Origin: Bacteriovoracaceae bacterium UBA6144
Lineage (GTDB): Bacteria; Bdellovibrionota; Bacteriovoracia; Bacteriovoracales; Bacteriovoracaceae
Length of the DNA: 6,777 bases
Direction: 5' to 3'
NCBI GenBank assembly: GCA_002435705.1
Contig: DIVA01000084.1
Location: 43,893 to 50,669, forward strand
Made by a program: the position numbers and the translations under genes. Of this stretch, positions 1-4,982 are shown one piece after another (within the stretch, counting starts at the first letter, position 1; every line of letters starts with the position of its first letter). The notes under the pieces are model-generated. The model was not told the origin of the DNA. It worked only from the letters and a program-made list of their open reading frames with translations, and searched no databases.

Positions 1-714
1 GGTGGAACTCTGTTCTTGGATGAAATCGGGGATACATCTCTTACTATGCAGGTGAAGCTTCTACGTGTGCTTCAAGAGGGAACATTCCTTCCGGTTGGTG
101 CGACGACTCCTAAAAAAGTGAACGTGCGAGTGATCGCGGCTACGAATAAAAATCTTAAAGAGATGATCGCTAAGGGTGAGTTTAGAGAAGATCTCTACTA
201 CCGTATCAACGTCATCAACGTGCAGCTTCCTTCACTTAGAGAGCGCGTGGAGGATATCCCGATACTGATGGATTTTTTCCTCGAGAAGCGCTGTGCAGAG
301 TCGGGCGTTCCTCTCAAGACTTTCGCTAAGAAAACGCTTGAGAAAATGATCGACTACCCATGGCCTGGTAACGTGCGAGAGCTGGAAAATGAAATCGAGC
401 GTCTCTGCGTCCTTGCAGGTGATGATAAAATGATCACACCTGATATTCTCAACCAGCGTATTCTCGATCACGGTGAATCTCAGGAAGCTCGTGAACATGG
501 TCATGGCCTAAAAGGTCTAAACACCAATGGAAGCCTCAAAGACGCGCTTGAGGAGCTGGAGATTCATATGATCCGTGATGGGCTTAAGCGTTGTGGTTTT
601 AATAAATCGCGATTGGCCAAAGAGCTGGGAATTTCTCGAGCAGGTTTGATTATGAAGGTTGAGAAATACGGCCTTGATAAGCGCCTCTTAAAGAAAGCGG
701 CTGGCGAAGAATAA
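1..714 (+). CDS. Sigma-54-dependent transcriptional activator, C-terminal part (5' truncated by window edge)
   Basis: This is the C-terminal part of an NtrC-type activator, which uses ATP hydrolysis to open promoters bound by sigma-54 RNA polymerase. The frame is open from base 1 and starts inside the AAA+ domain at the Walker B segment GGTLFLDEIGD. The TTG at 16 lies within this motif, so it is not a real start. In order follow the sensor I segment RVIAATNKNL (nt 130-159), the arginine-finger region FREDLYYR (184-207), LPSLRER, the sensor II motif WPGNVRELEN (361-390), a linker, and a Fis-type helix-turn-helix (about 532-675, with LAKELGISRAGL). Walker A, the GAFTGA sigma-54 contact loop and any receiver or sensing domain lie upstream of the window, so signal and targets cannot be named. 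The gene ends with TAA just before a strong terminator, which separates it from the carboxylase operon. The family is certain; the specific regulator is unknown. Confidence 0.95.
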   Translation, partial: GGTLFLDEIGDTSLTMQVKLLRVLQEGTFLPVGATTPKKVNVRVIAATNKNLKEMIAKGEFREDLYYRINVINVQLPSLRERVEDIPILMDFFLEKRCAESGVPLKTFAKKTLEKMIDYPWPGNVRELENEIERLCVLAGDDKMITPDILNQRILDHGESQEAREHGHGLKGLNTNGSLKDALEELEIHMIRDGLKRCGFNKSRLAKELGISRAGLIMKVEKYGLDKRLLKKAAGEE

Positions 715-738
715 CATTAAGAGTCAAAATGACTTTTG

Positions 739-765
739 AAGGGTCCGAAAGGGCCCTTTTTTTTT
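739..765 (+). terminator. Intrinsic terminator of the sigma-54 regulator gene
   Basis: An 8-bp stem, AAGGGTCC (739-746) with GGGCCCTT (751-758) including one G-T wobble, closes a GAAA tetraloop. It runs into nine T residues (757-765). It begins 25 nt after the regulator stop codon and should insulate the carboxylase operon from read-through. Confidence 0.92.
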
Positions 766-792
766 GCCCAGAACAGGCGAGTTGGGTACACT
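764..792 (+). promoter_or_regulatory. Possible sigma-70-type promoter of the carboxylase operon
   Basis: TTGCCC (764-769) and TACACT (787-792) each match 4 of 6 consensus bases and are separated by exactly 17 bp, in the only gap upstream of the operon. The -35 element overlaps the T tract of the preceding terminator. The match is weak; the main support is position and spacing. I saw no GG-N10-GC sigma-54 promoter core in the gap. Confidence 0.3.
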
Positions 793-817
793 CATTCCAC
801 ATTTCAAGGGGTGACTC

Positions 818-2377
818 ATGCTCGATAATCAACAGCGTCGCGAACAACTCGCGGCCTTAAATAAAGAAGCTGAACTCGGTGGCGGCATTCAGCGCATCCA
901 GAAGCAACATGAACAAGGCAAATACTCAGCAAGAGAGCGCCTCGATAAACTCCTCGATCCAAACTCTTTCATGGAGTTTGATAAATTTGTAGTTCATAAA
1001 TGCCAATCATTCGGGATTGAGAAAACTCAGTATTTGGGCGATGGTGTCGTAACCGGAATAGGTTCTATTAACGGGCAACAGGTAGCCGTATTTTCCCAAG
1101 ACTTCACCTGCTGGGGCGGAGCCCTGGGGATGGCTTACGCCAAGAAGATTTGCAAGATCATGGATTTTGCTCTTGAGAACCGTATCCCCGTTATAGGTAT
1201 CAATGATTCTGGTGGCGCCAGAATTCAAGAAGGCGTGGAGTCACTGGCGGGCTACGCGGAAATATTCTGGCGTAACGTTCAGGCCTCAGGGGTGATCCCA
1301 CAAATCTCGCTGATCATGGGCCCCTGTGCCGGCGGTGCGGTTTACTCACCGGCCATGACTGATTTTATTTTCATGGTGGATAAAACCTCCTACATGTTTG
1401 TGACTGGCCCCGATGTGATTAAGACCGTTACTCATGAAGAGGTGACTAAAGATCAATTGGGTGGGGCGAGCACGCATAATGAAAAATCAGGCGTGGCGCA
1501 CTTCAAGTGCGCTGACGAAGATGACTGCTTCGAGCGCGTGAGAGAGCTTCTCTCCTATATCCCGGCTTCAAATGCCGTGAAGCCATCGAAGGCTTTCACC
1601 AGCGATAGCATCGAACGCACGACTTCTAAGCTTAAAGATTTTGTGCCTGATAACTCACGCAAGCCTTATGATATGAAAGAGCTGATCGTGGAAGTGGTGG
1701 ATGATGGAAACTTCTTAGAGGTTCACCGCGACTTTGCTAAGAACATCTTGTGCGGCTTTGCGAGTATCGGGGGCATCAAGGTCGGTATTATCGCCAATCA
1801 ACCCGCAGTGCTTGCTGGTGTGCTCGACATTGATTCGTCCACGAAAGCTGCGCGCTTTGTGCGCTTCTGTGATGCCTTTAATATTTCCATCATCACGCTG
1901 GTTGATGTGCCCGGGTTCTTGCCTGGAACTGTACAGGAGTATGGTGGGATTATTCGCCATGGCGCTAAACTTCTTTACGCTTACTCTGAAGCGACAGTTC
2001 CAATGATTACCCTCATTACTCGTAAGGCCTATGGTGGTGCTTATGATGTGATGGCCTCAAAGCATATCCGTGCGGATATTAATCTGGCTTACCCCACGGC
2101 TGAAATTGCGGTGATGGGAGCTGAGGGAGCGGTGAATATTATTTTCAGGAATGAACTCGCAGGCCTTAAGGGTGGAGAGTTTGATTCTAAGAAAAAAGAG
2201 TTGGTTGAAAATTATGAAAACCAATTCGCTAACCCTTATCGCGCGGCCGAGCTGGGCTATGTGGACGAGATCATTTTTCCTGAGAATACTCGCGCCAAGC
2301 TTTATCAGTGCCTCAAAATGCTTGAAAACAAAACTGTCACTCGTGCTCCCAGAAAGCACGGGAACATTCCACTCTAG
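818..2377 (+). CDS. pccB: Acyl-CoA carboxylase carboxyltransferase (beta) subunit, propionyl-CoA carboxylase type
   Basis: This subunit transfers the carboxyl group from carboxybiotin to an acyl-CoA, most likely propionyl-CoA to give methylmalonyl-CoA, in the cytoplasm. The 519 residues match the full length of single-chain PccB enzymes, with both crotonase-fold halves. The N half has INDSGGARIQEG (128-139) and GPCAGGAVYSPA (168-179). The C half has FLPGTVQEYGGIIRHGAKL (367-385), RKAYGGAYDVM (402-412) and PTAEIAVMGAEGAV (426-439). The C terminus, RKHGNIPL, closely resembles mammalian PCCB. Asp410 in GGAYD corresponds to the residue (Asp422 in Streptomyces coelicolor PccB) linked to propionyl preference; acetyl-preferring relatives carry a hydrophobic residue there. 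The ATG start is firm: an in-frame TGA lies at 812-814 and the Shine-Dalgarno AAGGGG sits at 806-811. It is first in the operon with the biotin carboxylase and carrier genes. A wider acyl-CoA range is possible. Confidence 0.93.
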   Translation: MLDNQQRREQLAALNKEAELGGGIQRIQKQHEQGKYSARERLDKLLDPNSFMEFDKFVVHKCQSFGIEKTQYLGDGVVTGIGSINGQQVAVFSQDFTCWGGALGMAYAKKICKIMDFALENRIPVIGINDSGGARIQEGVESLAGYAEIFWRNVQASGVIPQISLIMGPCAGGAVYSPAMTDFIFMVDKTSYMFVTGPDVIKTVTHEEVTKDQLGGASTHNEKSGVAHFKCADEDDCFERVRELLSYIPASNAVKPSKAFTSDSIERTTSKLKDFVPDNSRKPYDMKELIVEVVDDGNFLEVHRDFAKNILCGFASIGGIKVGIIANQPAVLAGVLDIDSSTKAARFVRFCDAFNISIITLVDVPGFLPGTVQEYGGIIRHGAKLLYAYSEATVPMITLITRKAYGGAYDVMASKHIRADINLAYPTAEIAVMGAEGAVNIIFRNELAGLKGGEFDSKKKELVENYENQFANPYRAAELGYVDEIIFPENTRAKLYQCLKMLENKTVTRAPRKHGNIPL

Positions 2378-2386
2378 GACCATAGT

Positions 2387-3805
2387 ATGAAACGTGTTTT
2401 AATTGCTAATCGTGGTGAAATTGCCATTCGAGTCGCAAAAGCGCTTAATGAATTGGGCCACGTGAGTGTGGGGATCTGGACGGATAATGAGCCAGAGGCA
2501 GCACACTTGGAATACTGTCGCGAATGGGTCCATCTCGAAGGAACGAGTAATCGTGAAACCTATCTTAATGTTCCAAAAATTCTCGAGTTAATTAAAAAAT
2601 ATAGGATTGATGCCGTTCATCCGGGATACGGCTTTTTGTCAGAGAATGCAGAGTTCGCCCGCACCCTCGAAAAAAACGGTGTGACTTTCATTGGCCCCAA
2701 CACTAAGGCGATTGAAGCCATGGGGGATAAAGCGATCTCCAAGCAGTGGGCGGAGAAAGCAGGTGTTCCCGTTGTGCCGGGCTCAACCGGTGAGGTGCCC
2801 ACGGTTGAAGAGGCGATCAAGCTTTGCAACTCGATTGGCTACCCAGTGCTGCTTAAAGCTGTCGCTGGTGGGGGTGGGAAAGGCATGCGTCCCTGTTATT
2901 CAGAGAGTGAAGTGAAAACAAACTTTGAAGCGGTTCAACGTGAGGCGCTCTCTAGTTTTGGCAACGCTGGTCTTCTCGTGGAAAAGTATGTGCAGAACCC
3001 TCATCATATTGAAGTTCAAATTTTGGCGGATAAGAAAGGCAACGTTTACCATCTCTTTGAGCGTGAATGCTCCATTCAAAGGCGTCATCAGAAAATAATT
3101 GAAGAGGCACCATCTCCGTTCATCGGAACCGATGAGGCTCTTCGGAAAAATATCTGTGAAACCGCCGTGAAGCTCGCCCAGGCCGTGGGCTATGACTCCG
3201 CAGGGACTGTCGAGTTCATCATGGGCGATGACCGTAAATTCTACTTCCTCGAGATGAACACGCGCATTCAAGTGGAGCATCCGATCACAGAAGAGATCAC
3301 AGGCGTTGACCTTGTCGCGAACATGATCAAGTCCGCCTTCGGGGACGCGCTCGACTTTAAATCGCAAAGTGATATCACGATCAAGGGTCATGCCATTGAG
3401 TGCCGCATCTGTGCTGAAGATCCCATTTCCATGTTGCCAGCACCAGGAAAGATCGCGGGCTTTGAGACGACATTCCCGCAAGGAATTCGCTTTGATCATT
3501 GCCTCTATCAAAACTTTGAGATCACCTCAGACTTTGATCCGATGATTGGAAAACTCATTGCGCGAGGACTCACTCGTGAGGTCGCGATCAGAAAAACACT
3601 CAATGCTCTTAATGGTCTTTTGATCGATGGTCTCAAAACAAATATTCCGCTGCTCAAAGTGATCGTAGCCGAGGAAGCCTTTAGAGCAGGTCATTATACG
3701 ACTCACTATATCTCTAGTGTTAAACCTCAGGAGAAAGTCAGTGTAACTGAGAGCGAGGTGAAGCTCATGGAGAAAGTGGCTTCGATGGAAATGGGGGCCC
3801 TATGA
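2387..3805 (+). CDS. accC: Biotin carboxylase subunit of acyl-CoA carboxylase
   Basis: This ATP-grasp enzyme carboxylates biotin on the carrier protein using bicarbonate and ATP. The 472 residues show the expected order. The N domain is MKRVLIANRGEIAIRV, with HPGYGFLSEN at 78-87. The glycine-rich ATP loop GGGGKGM is at 161-167 and RRHQKIIEEAP at 232-242. The catalytic/metal cluster has Glu276, Glu289, Asn291, Arg293, Gln295 and Glu297 (LEMNTRIQVEHP). Arg340 in ECRICAEDP matches the catalytic Arg338 of E. coli AccC. All key residues are present. It is somewhat longer than E. coli AccC (449 residues), with a short C-terminal tail, and it lacks the fused biotin domain of PccA-type alpha subunits; that part is the separate next gene. 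The start ATG follows the previous stop by 9 nt, with AGGA (2376-2379) overlapping that stop as Shine-Dalgarno. It could instead serve acetyl-CoA carboxylase, but its neighbour favours a PCC-type complex. Confidence 0.95.
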   Translation: MKRVLIANRGEIAIRVAKALNELGHVSVGIWTDNEPEAAHLEYCREWVHLEGTSNRETYLNVPKILELIKKYRIDAVHPGYGFLSENAEFARTLEKNGVTFIGPNTKAIEAMGDKAISKQWAEKAGVPVVPGSTGEVPTVEEAIKLCNSIGYPVLLKAVAGGGGKGMRPCYSESEVKTNFEAVQREALSSFGNAGLLVEKYVQNPHHIEVQILADKKGNVYHLFERECSIQRRHQKIIEEAPSPFIGTDEALRKNICETAVKLAQAVGYDSAGTVEFIMGDDRKFYFLEMNTRIQVEHPITEEITGVDLVANMIKSAFGDALDFKSQSDITIKGHAIECRICAEDPISMLPAPGKIAGFETTFPQGIRFDHCLYQNFEITSDFDPMIGKLIARGLTREVAIRKTLNALNGLLIDGLKTNIPLLKVIVAEEAFRAGHYTTHYISSVKPQEKVSVTESEVKLMEKVASMEMGAL

Positions 3806-4284
3806 GATATTATTTTGTCGACCAAGATCGCAACGACACTGTGATAGATCTAAATCGTGTGGTGAAGACTGAGAACATTGTTAGTTTTCAATTTAAAGAC
3901 CGCACTCTTCATACCCGAAAACTTGCCGGGAAACTCTTCGGCTCTTGGGATCAGGTGAGCTGGTTTAAGCTCACGCAGATTCCTGCGGGAGAGAGTGTTT
4001 CCTCCCATGCTACAACTTATAAAGTTTATCGCGGCTTCAAGCCTTCAGGTCTCTTTGCTGGTGGGGCCGGAGCTCTCATTACTCAGATGCCTGGAAAGGT
4101 AGTAAAGGTGATGGTGAGTGAGGGGGATAGAGTTGAGAAGGGCCAGACTGTTTTGATTTTGGAGGCCATGAAAATGGAGAATGAAATCAAGGCGGGTGTA
4201 AGCGGAGTGATTAACAATCTCACGGTTAAAGTAGGCCAGACCCTGGAAAGTGGCGTTTTAATGGCAGAAATCAAAGAAGAGTAA
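3802..4284 (+). CDS. Biotin carboxyl carrier protein subunit of acyl-CoA carboxylase
   Basis: This small protein carries the biotin that shuttles carboxyl groups between the two enzymes encoded just upstream. Residues about 92-158 form a complete biotinyl domain, including QMPGKVVKVMVSEGDRV and the motif EAMKMEN. Lys124 (AAA at 4171-4173) is the expected biotinylated lysine, and the second lobe contains GVINNLTVKVGQTLESG. Residues 1 to about 80 have no signature I recognise. They look beta-rich and charged, and by position could match the BT docking region of fused PccA-type alpha subunits (inference). A glycine/alanine-rich hinge (about 83-92) joins the two parts. This hinge is short and is not the long Pro/Ala linker of E. 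coli AccB. The start overlaps the biotin carboxylase stop as ATGA, with GGGGG (3793-3797) upstream, which suggests translational coupling. Biotinylation would need a biotin protein ligase encoded elsewhere. Confidence 0.92.
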   Translation: MRYYFVDQDRNDTVIDLNRVVKTENIVSFQFKDRTLHTRKLAGKLFGSWDQVSWFKLTQIPAGESVSSHATTYKVYRGFKPSGLFAGGAGALITQMPGKVVKVMVSEGDRVEKGQTVLILEAMKMENEIKAGVSGVINNLTVKVGQTLESGVLMAEIKEE

Positions 4285-4315
4285 GTTCTGGATATCCTTC
4301 AACTGTGTAAATCAT

Positions 4316-4342
4316 AAGGGGCAATCTTTGCCCCTTTTTTTT
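4316..4342 (+). terminator. Intrinsic terminator of the carboxylase operon
   Basis: A perfect 9-bp stem, AAGGGGCAA (4316-4324) with TTGCCCCTT (4328-4336), has a TCT loop and runs into eight T residues (4335-4342). It begins 32 nt after the carrier-protein stop. It ends the three-gene transcript and makes the next gene a separate unit. Confidence 0.95.
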
Positions 4343-4358
4343 GGTCCTACATGACTCA

Positions 4359-4367
4359 TGGTACAAT
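4359..4367 (+). promoter_or_regulatory. Probable extended -10 promoter of the hypothetical gene
   Basis: TGGTACAAT contains a -10 hexamer TACAAT (4362-4367, 5 of 6 matches to TATAAT) preceded by TG one base upstream, the extended -10 signature. No good -35 is present at 17 bp (TTTTGG, 4339-4344), as is common for extended -10 promoters. It sits just after the operon terminator. Transcription would start near 4373-4375, giving a leader of about 18 nt. Confidence 0.5.
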
Positions 4368-4380
4368 AAGGAGGTGGAGG
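4368..4380 (+). promoter_or_regulatory. Double Shine-Dalgarno sequence of the hypothetical gene
   Basis: AAGGAGGTGGAGG holds two anti-SD matches. The stronger, AAGGAGGTGG, ends far from the ATG at 4392 (17 nt from its GGAGG). The second GGAGG (4376-4380) leaves 11 nt, a workable distance. This decides the ATG at 4392 over the in-frame TTG at 4341, which lies inside the terminator T tract. Confidence 0.65.
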
Positions 4381-4391
4381 ATATCAGTCTT

Positions 4392-4982
4392 ATGAATGAT
4401 AAGCGCACCATTATTACAGTACCTGACCTAAAGTCTTTCTTCTTTCAATCCCTCGATGAACTCAATAACAAATCTCTCTGTCCTGTCCCTCAGGCGGCGA
4501 TTTTTTATTCGAGCGTGGTGCTTGATCGTCATGCTTTGAGTGAATCATATTTTGAAGAGGAAGAAGGGCGTTTGCGAGAGAAAATTCTTGGCACCAAACT
4601 GCTCGAAGCCACGGCCATGAATCGCGAAGAGCAGCGGCGCACTTATCAAGAAGTGGGTGACACTGCTCTCATGCTCTGTGGGTATTTTGCAGAGTCTGTG
4701 ACACGTAAAAAAATTCTTGATACTGGCTACTACCAACAGCTCGGTTACACCGCTTACTCACGTCTAAATAGTTTAGTGCCTCGGCACATGGAGATGTCTT
4801 CATTCTTTGGAGTGCTGGCGTCGAGCTTTGTGCCCTTGACGACTTTGATTGGGATGCTTGCGAGCCGTGATCGTTTTGATAACGATCGCCATCTTTTATT
4901 CCAGAGAGCTCTTAGAGACGATGCCAGCGAACAGGAGCTGCTCGCTGGCGGGATTCAACCTAGTATTAAGAAGGTGAGTTAG
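4392..4982 (+). CDS. Conserved-looking hypothetical protein, 196 residues
   Basis: I do not recognise a named function. The 196-residue product shows no signal peptide and no clear membrane span; residues 135-157 are moderately hydrophobic (SFFGVLASSFVPLTTLIGML) but look more like a buried helix. It is mostly helical in character, with an acidic patch ESYFEEEEGR (51-60). The most family-like stretch is GDTALMLCGYFAES (89-102), followed by DTGYYQQLGYTAYSRL (110-125). This resembles, from memory only, an uncharacterised family of similar size in deltaproteobacteria with a G-D-x-x-L-x-x-x-G-[FY]-F pattern; no search was possible. There is no catalytic motif, metal site or DNA-binding domain that I can identify. 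The start is set by the Shine-Dalgarno and promoter immediately upstream. Codon use looks like its neighbours, and length and codon-like structure argue for a real gene. Its 3' end overlaps the convergent peptidase gene by 17 bp. Confidence 0.82.
   Translation: MNDKRTIITVPDLKSFFFQSLDELNNKSLCPVPQAAIFYSSVVLDRHALSESYFEEEEGRLREKILGTKLLEATAMNREEQRRTYQEVGDTALMLCGYFAESVTRKKILDTGYYQQLGYTAYSRLNSLVPRHMEMSSFFGVLASSFVPLTTLIGMLASRDRFDNDRHLLFQRALRDDASEQELLAGGIQPSIKKVS
4923..4949. other. Strong hairpin at convergent gene ends
   Basis: GCCAGCGA (4923-4930) pairs perfectly with TCGCTGGC (4942-4949). An inner CAG/CTG pairing (4932-4934 with 4938-4940) follows across a single A-C mismatch, leaving a GAG loop. 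It lies in the 3' coding end of the hypothetical gene and, on the minus strand, starts 16 nt past the peptidase stop codon. No T tract follows on either strand, so it is not a canonical intrinsic terminator. It could act as a transcript 3'-end stabiliser or be a chance product of coding. Confidence 0.5.

Noticed and set aside
764..817. Sigma-54 promoter in front of the carboxylase operon, controlled by the adjacent activator
   Set aside because: No GG-N10-GC core with the expected flanks is present in the gap, so adjacency is the only argument.
2057..2383. 108-codon antisense frame over the end of the carboxyltransferase gene
   Set aside because: It is a shadow of a certain gene with no domain and no supporting ribosome site that I could see.
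2900..3511. 203-codon open frame antisense to the biotin carboxylase gene
   Set aside because: It lies wholly inside a strongly conserved gene, its product has no recognisable domain, and long antisense frames are common opposite coding sequence with this codon use.
3793..3801. GGGGGCCC run before the carrier-protein start as a regulatory hairpin
   Set aside because: It is too short for a stable stem; the G run is adequately explained as a ribosome site inside the coding end of the biotin carboxylase gene.
4341..4391. N-terminal extension of the hypothetical protein from TTG at 4341
   Set aside because: The TTG lies in the T tract of the operon terminator and upstream of both promoter and Shine-Dalgarno; the ATG at 4392 fits far better.
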